A stretch of 64,000 nucleotides of DNA, from assembly GCF_002878395.1 (NCBI RefSeq), contig NC_061115.1, forward strand, positions 52,977,013 through 53,041,012. Reading direction: 5' to 3'. The translations under genes were made by a program, and so were the position numbers. Shown here piece by piece: positions 33,407 to 45,649 of this stretch (its first letter is position 1; each line of letters starts with the position of its first letter). This DNA is from Capsicum annuum. Its lineage: Eukaryota > Streptophyta > Magnoliopsida > Solanales > Solanaceae. The notes below the pieces were generated by a model that searched no databases, was not told where the DNA came from, and saw only the letters and a program-made list of their open reading frames with translations.

Positions 33407-36400
33407 TGTAATGCCCCGATTATCTGAACCAAAATGCTACACGGTGCTCATAACCCCAAAGGACCACAAGCTAACCCATGACTGATATCTGTACCTATGC
33501 ACTACATAATATATAAATATAAATGAGGAAAAATGAACTGAAAGGACCTAAGGTTCAATACTAAACATAATTCGAATAATAACACTGTCTTAATAAAGTG
33601 GTATCACAGTACCAAAACAAAACTAAAATACAAAAGTCTGAATCTAGTCTGTAATCTAGTCTGCGTCTAGCCTAAAAGCCTCTGCAGTTTAAATAATATA
33701 AATAAAGAAATGATGGGACATGTCCTCAACTAACTCCAACTAATGAACTAATCAATGAGAAGATAGAGAAATAATTATGTCCTTGAAGGATGAGGACTCA
33801 CTTATAACTCTGACTGTTGAAATCTGCAATGCCACTATTCCTATGGAACTTGTGCCTCTGAACCTATAGCGTAAAATAAAGCCCCATAGTGCGAATGCAT
33901 CAGTACATCTGAAAGTACTAAGTAAACGAGTGTGGTAGGCTCAATGCAATGGTTTTATATGCATGAACAATGCTGACTGATATGAATGTATGAATACATA
34001 CATGTTTAAGGAAGTATAAATGAACTCATGGTGATACTGACTACTGAGTCAGAATGCTAACAACATGGGTTTACTAATACTGAGATACAGAAAAGATGAA
34101 TGACTATTTCTGACATTTTGAATTATGAAGAACTGGTCTAATTGACTGTGTCTAACAGTCCTGAAAATGAATACTGATAACGTAAGCTATGACGACTAGT
34201 ATAATTGATATAACTTTGATGATCATCCTAACTGATCTAACTGATACTGAACAACAGTATCTGACAGTCTAAATCTTCTAATAATGATTAAGAGTTACTA
34301 AGCTTGAGGTCAGTCCTAACTAACATGTGATCTCTGCAACGGATATTTAGAATACTCAATTGAATCTCAGACTGAGATCAAGCCTATCTGATGGGTGACC
34401 TCTCTAAGTACTGATGCTGAGTAACTTTATGTTAGACCAAGCCTATCTAGCAGGTGGTCTACGAATCTGTGGAACTATCAGAGTTCTTTACTGAGATTAA
34501 TGACTGTATCTGACCGTCCTAATTTTTGAGTTATACTCTGAAGACTGATGTTAAAACTACAACTGTGGGAGTTCTCACTTAACCGACATGCCTCGAGTCT
34601 AAACTGGTGGGGACCAACTTGAAACCCCAGCTGGAAAGATGTTAATACCGTGCCATGGGTAAAGACCTCTATGGTCAAGCCTCTCTAACGGGTGACCCTC
34701 AAGTGGGAGTCAGCCTAAGGCAATGTGGACTCCTGCAGGTAGTCAAGCCTTTATCTGACGGGTGACTCCTCATCCTGCACTAGCTATGCAGTTCTAGAGT
34801 ACAAGTATTGTTACTAACGACTCCAGTTCTCTAATAGGGAAATCATTGTCCTGCATTCGCTCGATGCTAGTTCCTACTCCCCACTTAAAGACTCTGAACT
34901 GATCCTTAAATAAACTTAGACTGAACTGAATATTGTTACTGATTATCTTACTTGACTGATCTAAAAGAGTTCACTTGGTTCCGTTATCTTATGGAATACG
35001 TCTGAATTCTACTTTTTGTCTAAATACTATAGAGTTCTGTAACTCACTGATCTTTACTAGAATCTAATCCAAATACTGAGTACTACTGAGATCTGAACTG
35101 AGTGTTGAGCTTGAATAGATTGAATACTGAGTATTACTGAATTTTCTTAACATCTATACTGAGAGAATTCTACAAATCATAGAACGATTAAGATTCTCTT
35201 GAACTAACTTGACTCTAGGCACACAACTATATTTTTTTCGGGTACAAGTATCCCCAGGACTTGATGGAAGGAAACTGACACACATGATACTTCTTGATCA
35301 TAGGAATAACATCCACAATTCATAATACCATAAGTAGGTGATTTCATACTACACATAATTCTCAACACCTTCTACATGAAAGGGAATACATATAACATCG
35401 GTATGCGTGCATACCTCAATATCATAGACATTCCATATCACAATGACAACTCCTAACAACAACACATATCAATAACATAGAATTCATGTGGAACATAAGG
35501 AATAGAACATGGACTTGTCATTTAAGAACTATTAAGTCATAAAAACATGGATTTTATAATTCTTGGCATTTGATCAAACACCTTACATGCATAACTTTGG
35601 GCATTGGTGTACTTATCAATTTAACAATCATAATCCATCCAAAATTCATGGGTTTTAACTAACCTACTCATATGCTTCATGAAAAACACATCAAGATACA
35701 ACCTTGAATCCAAACAACAATCATCAATATGAATATAGTCATAACACAACAAGGAAATCATAATTTATAATTTTAAACATTATTCTTGAGCTCCATGGAT
35801 GAAAGGGATCCGTGGATAAACACTACGCATACCTTAGTGATTGAATCTTGAAAGAGATCTAATGTTTCTTGAAGGTTCTTGAGGAAATCCTTAGGCTTGT
35901 TCTTGATTTTTTTCTTGACTAAGGTTTAACCCCTTTGGGATATAATGTTCTTTTTCTTGAGGAGATGATCTTGAGAGGAAACCCTAATCTTGTGGTTGAG
36001 TGTATATGAGAGAATTTTTGAGTTTTTTAACTAAATAAAAATAGGAGAAAGTTACGTCCCTTAAGGGTTTTAAGTCGTGGAAAGTGGATAAAAAGGACCA
36101 AAATACCCTTACTAAACCGCTGCCCAATTGCTGAAAATCTAAGGCTGACGACATTTGTGATAAGCCATCAGACTTATGATAAGTAGTCACAAATGTCGTC
36201 ATTGAGAGGCTGAATTGATGGATTTCTGCCTAAGGCTGACGACATTTGTGATAAGTCATCACAATTGTGATAACTTATCACAAAATTTCATCACTGGGAG
36301 GGGGGTGGATTTCTGCCTAAGGCTAATGACATTTGTGATAAGTCGTCACACTTGTGATAACTTATCACAAAATGTCGTCAGTCAGTTTTCTAGGCTGACA

Positions 36401-36765
36401 TGCTGGAGTAAAATGGGCATAACTCTTTACATCAATATCGGATTTAGGCAAAATTGATACCGTTGGAAACATAATACAAAGTTATTTTATTTGATATATA
36501 ATGCGTCCTCTAGTTTGACATATACAAGGAGTTATAGTCGATTTAAGTTGTCTTATGTTTTGACGCTCACTAAAACTTGAACTATAGGAAAGATTTCAAC
36601 TTGTCCTTCAGTTAGGGGACCTCTATGTTCTAAATTCATGCTAAAATAGATTCCCAAACTACATAATTGATTATCCCACTAAATTTACATAGGATTCAAG
36701 GCTTTGGAACATCTACGCATATGAATGATGGATTTTTATTCTAGTCTGAAATGTGGGGTGTTACA
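33407..36765 (-). repeat. D 3' LTR
   Basis: The left copy, paired with 38515-41851 along its entire length with many substitutions. Contains the recurring 28-nt phrase (34300-34770) and inverted-repeat units (36146-36385). The small minus-strand ORF at 34478-34678 is LTR sequence also present in C and E, not a gene. Confidence 0.9.
36146..36385 (-). repeat. Three inverted-repeat-rich tandem units in the D 3' LTR
   Basis: Units begin near 36141, 36228 and 36318 with aaggctgacgac or a variant and end in tttctgcc or a variant. In the first unit tgacgacatttgtga (36146-36160) is perfectly complementary to tcacaaatgtcgtca (36187-36201), giving 15-base arms around a 26-base loop. The inner words gataagtcatcac and gtgataacttatc pair as well. 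Also present in the other LTR. Confidence 0.85.
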
Positions 36766-36785
36766 TTATCTCCCCCTTGGAATTA
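36766..36785 (-). other. D polypurine tract
   Basis: Forward ttatctcccccttggaatta is the complement of taattccaagggggagataa, next to the LTR start on the minus strand. Confidence 0.8.
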
Positions 36786-38493
36786 TTTGTCCTGGAATGT
36801 TGAGTGATAAGTTACAAGTACTTATTAACCAAACTAATTAAGGGATGTGAATATCTAAAACATGACTATATGACCGAAATTACTGACATGCTGAATTTTC
36901 CACCAGAGTATGCATTCATAGATGAAGCATAGACTACCCGGATGAGACTATTGATAAGCTGAATCCTCATGACGGATAAGCATATATGATGCATGGATAC
37001 TTGACTGAGTTTTTCTCTTGAAGGTATGACTAAATACACTGATAAGATAAACTTTCTCTACTGAACATACATATCTAATGCATGGAGGTCTGATGAACTT
37101 ACTCTTGAAAGCATGACTAACTGTACAATGATAACTGATGCTAACTTGTAATAGGAATCTATGCATGAAACTGAATGGGTTTACAGAATTGATAACTTCG
37201 GGGAGTTGTAGAGAATCTCCCCTTTGGGATACTATGTCCCTCTAAAAATACATACATCATTGGAATACTTGATGAATACTGAGGCGGTGCACAAGGCATC
37301 TATGAATTGGATCATATCTAAACATCTGAGAGCTGAAGATAATGAATGATGCATGAACTGAATTATACTTGCAACTACTAAGCTACTCTATCTTGGAATA
37401 GTTACCTTACTAAGATGTCTGATAGTATGACTAGATTGAAAGATGTGAAAACAAACTATACGAATCTGATTTTTTGACTTCTAAATGGAACTACTGGCTT
37501 TACTGACTAACTCAAGCTGAAAACTTAAGCTTAACTAAAGCATTGCTTCTGCATTCTTTCAACTAAACCATTCACCTTAGCCTCAAGTCATCATCATAAG
37601 TCTGGGAACACTTTACTAAACTCTGAACTGAACTACAATAAATCTACTCTAGGGTCTGCATTACAATAATGTACATAAATGATAACACATCCTGCAAGAC
37701 TGCACCTGAAAGTATAAATCTCACTGCTAATACTATCCCTTGGGATACAACTCTTAACTTCCATTAGTCTCCGTAATCATCAAACTTAAATTCTTGCATG
37801 CACTGTTCAGGCCTACTGAAATCTCTAGAATATATCTAGCCACTTACACATAAACATAACACCCGCTACTGTCATGGGTTGCAAATATCACATCTTTTAA
37901 CTTACATCCAGAACTTCATACTTAGTTTAAAATCCACCAAATTAAATTATTCAATTATTCAAGCTTAGTCTCTAAAGCATAATGTGAATATCCATAATTC
38001 TTTAATAAATATGCTACTCTCATCCTAGCTTTCAAATGTTACCTCTCTAAAACTTATATTTTCTCCACACCATGAGAACTACAACTATGGCTCCATCAAC
38101 AACAAATATAACTCTTGATCACTAAACTTAAACTCTTGCACATATTGGTTCAAGCCTACTAATTCACCTTTTATACAACTAACCGTCCATGGAACATACT
38201 CTTCCCAACTTTATATAACACTATCCCCAAACTATTTGAGGGGATGGTCTGAGAAAGCTTTATCAGTAGGACTTTGGGCCTCACTACTTCTTCTATCTTA
38301 AGAGTAAGGTAAACCTGACATTAATGGAACATGATAAGAATCCACATAATTTTCTAAGAGAACCTTTCTATAGCACAATCTGAGACATGAAAGAAGGAAA
38401 ACTATGCCTCCTACACATAAATTTGGTGCGCAACCGCCCATGTATGAAACTCTACTAGATATGGCTTTCAGACTTTCTAGGACACTATTGAAC
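36786..38493 (-). other. D internal region, non-coding
   Basis: No gag or pol motif was found in six frames. The part around 37190-37500 (gagttgtagagaatctcccc, then gggatactatgtccct) is similar to E's non-coding part at 63420-63700. The part near 37560-38300 has repeated ctaaact and accatgg words but no feature I recognise. Confidence 0.7.
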
Positions 38494-38514
38494 CTTAGGC
38501 TTTTATACCAAGTT
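38494..38514 (-). other. D primer binding site
   Basis: On the minus strand, directly after the LTR end: aacttggtataaaagcctaag, matching the initiator Met tRNA-type site AACTTGGTATCAGAGCCTAAG with three differences. Confidence 0.8.
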
Positions 38515-41500
38515 TGTAATGCCTTGATTATCTGAACTAGAACCCTACACGATGGTCATGACCTCGAAGGACCACAAGCTAACCCATGACTGATATTTGT
38601 ATCTGTACACTGCATAACATATAAATCTAAATATATAAAGATGAACTAAAAGGCCATAGGGTTCAATACTGAACAAAATCTGAATAATAACACTGTCTGA
38701 ATAAAGTGGTGTCACAATACCAGAACAAAACCAAAATACTAAAGACTACATCTAGTCTATAATCTAATATGCGTCTAGTCTAAAAGCCTCTACTATCTGA
38801 ATAATCTGAATAAGGAGCTGATGGACATTTCCCCAACTAAATTTGATTAATGAACTAATCAATGAGAAGATAGAGAAATAATAATGTCCTCGAAGGATGA
38901 GGACTTACTTCTAACTCTGACTTCTGAAATCTGCAATGCAACTACTACTCTAGAACTCATGCCTCTGAACCTATGGTGTAAAATAAAACACCATAGCAGA
39001 AATGTGTCAATACATATGAAAGTACTGAGTATATGAGTGAGGTAAGGTAAATGCAAAGGGTTTATATGTATAAACAATACTGACTGGTATGAATGTGAGA
39101 ACACATACATTCATAAGTAACTATAACTGAACTCTTGGTGATACTGACTACGTAGTTGGAATGATGACAACATGAGTTTACTAATACTGAGATACTGAAT
39201 AGCTGAACGACTCTTTCTAATAGTTTGAATTATGAAGAACTGTTTTGATTGACTGTCTAAAAGTCCTAAAACTGAATACTGATAACATAAGTTAAGATGA
39301 TTGATCTAACTGATATAACTATGATGATTGGCCTAACCGATGTAACTGATACTTTGCGACTATATTTGATAGTATAAATCTTTTAATAATGATTAAGATT
39401 CAGGCCTAACTAATAGGTGATCTCTTGAACTAATATTGAGAATACTCAACTAAATTTGAGACTGAGATTAAGCCTATCTGATTGGTGACCTCTGTAATTA
39501 CTGATACTGGATAACTTTATGTTAGATCAAGCCTATCTAGCGGGTAGTCTTTGAATCTGTGGAACTATCTAAATTCCTTACTGAGATTAATGACTATAAC
39601 TGATAGTCCTAATTTCTGAATTCTACTCTGAAGACTGATACTAAAACTGTAACTATGGGAGTTCTCACTTAACCGTCATCCCTTGAGTCTTAACTAGCGA
39701 GGTCTAACCTATAACCCCAAATGGAAGGGTGTCAATACCATGCCATAGGTAAAGACCTCTCTAGTCAAGCCTCTCTAATGGGTGACCCTTAAAAGGAAGT
39801 CTGCCTAAGGCTATTTGAACTCCTGCAGGTAGTCAAGCCTTTATCTGATGGGTGACTCCTCATCCTGCGCTGGCTATACAGTTATTGAGTATAGGTATTT
39901 CTGCTAATAACTTCACCTCTTTAATGGGGAACCGCCATCCTGCACTCGCTGGGTTTTAATTCCTACTCCTAACTGAAAGACTCTGAACTGATCCTTAACT
40001 GAACTTAGACTGAGCTGAATATTGTTACTGATTATCCTACTTGACTGATCTAACTGAGTTCACTTTGTTACGTTATCTGACGAAATGCATCTGAATTCTA
40101 CTTTCTGTTAGAATACTATGGAGTTCTGTAACTCACTGATCTTTACTGCAATCTGATCTGAATACTAAATACTACAGAGATCTGAACTGAGTGCTGAACT
40201 TGAATAGATTTAATATTGAGGTTTACTAAATTTTCTTAACACCTGTACTGACTAAATTCTACTAATCATTGCACGACTGATATTCCCTTGAACTGACTCG
40301 GCTCTAGGCACACAACTATATTTTTTTTAGTTACAACTATCCCAAAGACTTGATGGAAGGAAACTGACACATATGATACTTCTTGATCATAGGAATAACA
40401 TCCACAATTCATAATACCACAAGTAGGGGATTTCATACTACACATGATTCTCAACACCTTATATATGAAAGGGAATACATATAACATTGGTATACTTGTA
40501 TACCTCAATATCATGGACATTCCATATCATAACAAAAACTCATAACAACAACACATATCAATAACATGAAATTCATGTGGAAATATAAGGAATAGGACAT
40601 GGACTTGTCATTTAGGCACTATGAAGTCATAAAAATATGGATTCTATCAATGTTGGCATTTTATCAAATGCCATGCATGCACAACTTCGGGCATAGGTAT
40701 ACTTATCAATTTGATAAGCTTAATCCATCCAAAATTCATGGGTTTCAACTAACCTACTCAGGTGCTTCATGAAAAACATATCAAGATACAACTTTGAATC
40801 CAGACAACAATCATCAACATTAATATAGTTACAACACAGCAAGGAAATCACAATTTATAACTTAAAACATAATTCTTGGGCTCCATTGATGAAAGGTATA
40901 GATGGATAAACACTACACATACCTTAGTGATTGAATCTTGAAAGAGATATAATGTTTCTTGAAGGTTTTTGAAGAAATCCTTAGGCTTGATATTGATTTT
41001 TTCTTGACTAGGGTTTAACCACTTTGGGAGAGAATGTTCTTGTTCTTGAGGAGATGATCTTGAGAGGAAACCCTAATCTTGTGGTTGAGAGTGTATGAGA
41101 GAATTTTTGAGATATTTAACTAAACAAAAATAGGAGAAAGTTACATCCCTTAAGGGTTTTAATTCATGGGAAGTGGAGGAATAAAAACAAAAATACCCTT
41201 ACTAAAGTGCTTCCCAATTATTGAAAATCTAAGCCTGACGACATTTATGATAAGCCGTCAGACTTGTGATAAGTCATCACAAATTTCGTCATTAGGGGTT
41301 GGAATTGATGGATTTCTATCTAAGGCTGACGATATTTGTGATAAGTCATCACACTTGTGATAACTTATCACAAAATATCATAACTGGGGGTGGATTTCTG
41401 CCAAAGGCTGACGACATTTATGATAAGTCTTCACACTTGTGATAACTTATCACAAAATATCGTCAGTTAGTTTTCCAGGCTGACCTGCTGGAATAAAATG

Positions 41501-41851
41501 AGCATAACTCTTTCCTAGGATATCATATTTGGGAAAATTTTTTATTATTTGAAATATAATTCAAATATCTTTCATTTTATATATAGTAGGTCCTATAATT
41601 TGATATATACAAGGAGTTATGGTTGATTGAATTTGACATAAGTTTTGACACTCACTAAAACTTGAAGGATAGGAAAGCTTTCAACTTTTCCTTGAGTTAG
41701 GGGACCTCTATGATCTAAATTCATGCTCAAATAGATTCCCACAATACATAATTGATTAACACACTAAATCTACATAGGATTCGACACTTTTGGAACATCT
41801 ACGCATATGAATGACAGATTTTTATTCTAGTCCAAAATGTGGGGTATTACA
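38515..41851 (-). repeat. D 5' LTR
   Basis: The right copy, paired with 33407-36765. Carries the same 28-nt phrase cluster (39390-39860) and the inverted-repeat units (41227-41470). Divergence from the left copy is spread evenly, with no sign of recent gene conversion by eye. Confidence 0.9.
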
Positions 41852-41856
41852 CTTAG

Positions 41857-42030
41857 AGATTGTCCGCATGCTATATAGGGGAACATAGATTCTCGACCTC
41901 ATGTATAGACTACTAGTGCACCAGCTCTTTTATCTCATCTCGCCCTTGTTCAGGGTGCTTCATCTAGCACTGTTGGTGGTCAGTACCAGAATAGATTCTA
42001 TGCCTTACTATCGAACCAGGAGTAGGAGGA
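41857..42030 (+). pseudogene. B gag C-terminus, after D
   Basis: Resumes with RDCPHAI, the last residues of the CCHC knuckle, then a Ser/Ala/Gln-rich spacer with SAPALLSHLALVQGASSST and GGQYQNRFYALL leading into the protease. Confidence 0.8.
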
Positions 42031-42540
42031 CTCTCCCGATGTTGTTACTGGTATGGTTTATATATTTTTCTTTGATGTTTATATGTTGTGGGACCCCAGG
42101 TCAAGTTTCTATTATATGAACCCAATAGTCACTGTGAATTTTGAAATGAGTCCCGAAAGGATTCCTGAACCTTTCCAAGTATCCACACTAGTAGGGGAGT
42201 CCATTGTTGTTAAACTGGTATTTAAACATTGTATTGTTGCTATTCTTCATAAAGGCATATTTGCTGACTTGATAGAGTTAGACATGGTGGATTTTGACCT
42301 TATTCTAGGTATGGATTGGCTTCATTCTTGTTATGCATCTATAGACTGTCGTACCCATATAGTCAAGTTTCTGTTCCCTGATGAACCATTTCTTGAGTGG
42401 TCTAGGAGTTTGGTATCTCCCAAGAGCCATTTTATTTCCTACCTTAAAGCCAAAAAGCTAATATTCAAAGGTTGCATCTATCACCTAGTTTTAGTTAAAG
42501 ACACTAAGTCCGAGGTTCCAACTATTTAGGCTATCAATAT
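42031..42540 (+). pseudogene. B protease
   Basis: ORF 42053-42529. The active site reads LWDPRSSFYYMNP: catalytic Asp present, the following Gly replaced by Arg (a G-to-A change). Then PERIPEPFQVSTLVGESIVV, ELDMVDFDLILGMDWLHSC and the linker toward RT with IYHLVLVKD. Apart from the Gly change and one stop after position 42529 the domain is unbroken. Confidence 0.85.
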
Positions 42541-43120
42541 TGTTAATAAGTTTCCTAATATTTTTCCAGAAGATCTCCTAAGGATACCTCCCTATAGAGA
42601 GATAGAATTCGGGATTGACCTTCTTGCTAATACTCAACCTATTTTTATCCCACCTCATCGTATGGAACCTGTAGAGCTTAAGGAATTGTAAGAGAAACTC
42701 AAAGATCTTTTAGACAAAGGTTTCATAAGGCCCAGTGTTTCTCCATGGGGAACACCTATTTTATTCGTGCAAAAGAAAGATGGTTCTTTGTGTATGTACA
42801 TTGACTATTATTATCTTAATAAGGTCATAGTACAAAATAAGTATCCCCTTTCGAGATTTGATGACCTGTTTGATCAGTTGCAAGGTCCATGTTATTTCTC
42901 TCAGGTAGACCTTAGATCTGGCTATCAGTGGCTTAAAGTGAGGGAATGTGATATCCCAAAGATAGCTTTCCAAACCCGCTATGGTTACTTTAAGTTTCTA
43001 CTCATCTTTGTCATGCTAACCAATGCCCCAGAAGCCTTTATGGACCTCATGAATCGAGTGTTCAAGCAATATCTTGATAATTTTTCATTATTTTCATAGA
43101 TGACATCCTTGTGTACTACC
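42541..43120 (+). pseudogene. B reverse transcriptase
   Basis: FPNIFPEDLL, REIEFGIDLLANTQPI, a stop after VELKEL, then [20 protein letters not shown] and ORF 42767-43099: [44 protein letters not shown] and [15 protein letters not shown]. The catalytic FIDDILVYY follows after a frameshift near 43085, with both Asp present. Confidence 0.9.
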
Positions 43121-43926
43121 GTACTGAGAACGACCATGCAGATCACCTTAGAATTATCTTGTAAACTCTTAGAGATCATCAGTTGTTCACCAAATTTAGT
43201 AAGTATGAATTTTTTCTAAGATTAATAGCCTTTCTAGGTTATATCATTTCAGCTGAAGGCATTAGAGTTGATCCCCAAAAGATAGATGGTGTATGAAATT
43301 GGCCTAGACCTATTTGCCCATCTGACATTAGAAGTTTCTTTGGTCTAGCTGGCTTCTACCACCGTTTTATAGAAGGTTTCTCTTCTATTGCATCTCCCAT
43401 GACTCGGTTGACCCAGAAGAAAGTTAAGTTCCAGTGGTCAGATTCTTGTGAGAAGAGTTTTCAGGAGTTGAAGACTCAACTTACTTTAGGCCCTGTGTTG
43501 ACTTTGCCTGATGGTACAGAAGGTTTTGTGGTGTATTGTGATGCCTCTAGAGTTTGTTTGGGTTTTATGTTGATGCAAAGAGGTAAGTTCATAGCCTATG
43601 TCTCTAAACAGTTGAAGTCGTATGAAAAGAACTACCCAACCCATGACCTTGAATTAATTGCTGTGGTCTTTTCTTTGAAAATCTGGAGACACTATCTTTA
43701 TGGTGTACATGTTAATGTGTTTATTGATCATAAGAGCCTGCAGTATGTTTTTACCCAGTGGGAGTTGAATCTTAGATAGATGAGGTGGTTAGAGTTGTTA
43801 AAAAACTTTGATATGAGAGTGTTGTATCACCCAGGCAAGGACAATATAGTGGCAGTTGCCCTTAGTAGGTTGTCTATGGGTAGTGTTGCTCTTGTAGAGT
43901 AAGGTAAGAGATAATTAGCTTGTTTT
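43121..43926 (+). pseudogene. B connection and RNase H
   Basis: [21 protein letters not shown] near 43225, then [37 protein letters not shown] 43399-43779 has the RNase H catalytic residues in [30 protein letters not shown] and [13 protein letters not shown], all intact. After one TAG (CAG in the family) the closing block YHPGKDNIVAVALSRL is present. Confidence 0.9.
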
Positions 43927-45225
43927 GTGCATTATCTACCTATACTGGGTGCTAGGTTTCTTTATTCAGCTGAGGGAAGTACTTTGGTGCAAAGTAGTTC
44001 TGAATCCTCTTTAGTTTTGGAAGTGAAAGAGAAGCAAGACCGAGATCCTAGTTTGGTCAAACTAAAGAAGTCAGTTAAGCACCAAAAGATAGAGGTCTTA
44101 TCCCATGGAGGAGATGACGTGTTTAAATTGTAGGGTAGGTTGTGTGTTTTGTGTGTTGATAATCTGAGGTAGAGGAATATGGATGAAGCGCATGGCGAAC
44201 AGTATTCTATTCATCCCGGTGCTACTAAGATGTACTGCGAACTGCGGTAAATCTATTGGTGGAGTGCTATGAAGAAGAATATAGCTGAGTTTGTAGCAAA
44301 GTGTGCAACGCGCCAATATTTTAAGGTAAAACACCAAAGACCTAGTGGTGTGATGCAAGAGTTTGGTATACCCACATTAAAGTAGAAAGAGGTGAATATG
44401 AACTTTATGACTTATTTATCGCTTTTCGTGTCATCATCATGATTCTATTTGGGTTGTTATAGATAGGCTGACTAAGTTCGCACATTTCTTTCCTATGCAT
44501 ATATCTTATACAACTGAGGATTATGCTAGGTTGTACATCTGAGAGTTTGTCACGTTTTATGGGGTTCCCTTGTCTATCATTTTGGATAAGGGTACTTAAT
44601 TTACTTTTCAATTTTGGAGAGCATTTCCGTAGGGTCTTGGTACCCAATTTTATTTGAGTTTGGCTTTTCATCCACAAATAGATAGTCAGGCAGAGAAAAC
44701 CATTCAGTCTCTAGAAGTTATTTTGAGGGAATATGGCAGTTGGGATGAGTATTTGCCATTGATAGAGTTTTCGTATAACAATAGTTACCATACTAGCTTC
44801 GATATGACACCATTTGAAGCTTTGTATGGTAGAAGATATAGATCACCCATAGGTTGGTTTGAAGTGGGTGAAGCTGTGGTAATTGGACCTGATGAGGTAT
44901 AATAGGCTATGGAAAAGTTGAATTTGAATAGAGAAAGGTTGAAGACAACTCAAAGTCATTAAAATTCATATGCCGATATGAGGAGAAGGGATCTTACGTT
45001 TGAGGTAGGTGATTTGGTAAACTTAAAGATTTCACCCATGAAAGGGGTGAAGAGGTTTATTAAAAAGTGAAAGTTTAGTCCCCTTTATGTGGGCCCCTAT
45101 AGAGTCTTGAGTTGTATGGGTAAAGTAGCCTATAAAGTTGAGTTTCCCATAGAGCTATCAGTCGTTCATCCTATTTTTCATGTCTCCATGCTTAAAAAGC
45201 ATATTGGTCATTCAATTGAATCCTT
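43927..45225 (+). pseudogene. B integrase
   Basis: The zinc-binding region spans 44130-44330 (EQYSIHPGATKMY, then CATRQYF with one Cys replaced). DDE core: the first Asp region near 44455 (a WVVIDRLTKFAHF-like frame), the second near 44575, and ORF 44654-44902 with FHPQIDSQAEKTIQSLE (catalytic Glu), FSYNNSYHTSFDMTPFEALYGRRYRSP and GWFEVGEAVVIGP. The GPY/F module is at 45000-45220: GDLVNLKISPMKGVKRF, YVGPYRVL-like and HPIFHVSMLKKH. Frameshifts near 44420 and 44530. Confidence 0.85.
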
Positions 45226-45423
45226 CAAAGAGTGCTGATGGTCAGAATAGTTTTTCATTCAATGAGATTCCTTCTGAGATCCTAGATTTTCAGATCTGTG
45301 GACTGAGGAACAAAGAGGTTCCCTTGGTCAAAGTTTTGTGGCAGAACTAGTCAGTTGAGGGCACTACGTGGGAGGCAGAAGAAGAAATGCGAGCCAAGTA
45401 CCTGCACCTTTTTTCTATGAGTT
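45226..45423 (+). pseudogene. B chromodomain-like tail
   Basis: After a frameshift near 45228: [32 protein letters not shown], a stop, SVEGTTWEAEEEMRAKYLHLF. This preserves the V-K-V-L-W core and the Trp of the E-x-x-T-W-E block, so it is the best preserved chromodomain in the window. Confidence 0.85.
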
Positions 45424-45649
45424 AAGATCAAGATGAAGGTATTATTCTTCCTTACTTCAGACCTTCTAAATCTAAAGTTCAGCTATATATCTACTCTTGC
45501 ATGAGTTCTTGCAATTTTCGAAGTATTCAAGAGTTTAGAAAGATTTTGAGCGATTTAGCATATTGCTTCAACTATGTGTACTCAGTTTTTCCTGTGTTCT
45601 TGGTCTAACAAGCGACATTCAAGGGTGAATGTTCCCAAGGGGGATATAT
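45424..45649 (+). other. B 3' untranslated region and polypurine tract
   Basis: A non-coding tail ending in cattcaagggtgaatgttcc and the purine tract aagggggatata (45637-45648) just before the LTR start. Confidence 0.8.

Larger units (their letters stand above)
33407..41851 (-). mobile_element. D: non-autonomous LARD-like element in B gag
   Basis: D has direct LTRs of 3359 and 3337 bases around a 1.75-kb non-coding centre. The target duplication cttag is perfect (33402-33406 and 41852-41856). The termini are TGTAATGCC on the left and TATTACA on the right. The polypurine tract next to the left LTR and the primer site next to the right LTR both read on the minus strand, which fixes the orientation. 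No gag or pol motif occurs. LTR sequence is homologous to C and E. LTRs longer than the centre make this an extreme LARD. Confidence 0.9.

Noticed and set aside
34478..34678. Similar predicted peptides in three places (34478-34678 minus, 53844-54032 plus, 60460-60663 minus) sharing a T-P-F-Q-L-G-L-like run
   Set aside because: All three lie at the same place in homologous LTRs. The fourth copy (D's other LTR) has stops in that frame. The similarity is at DNA level, so I see no reason to call a conserved protein.
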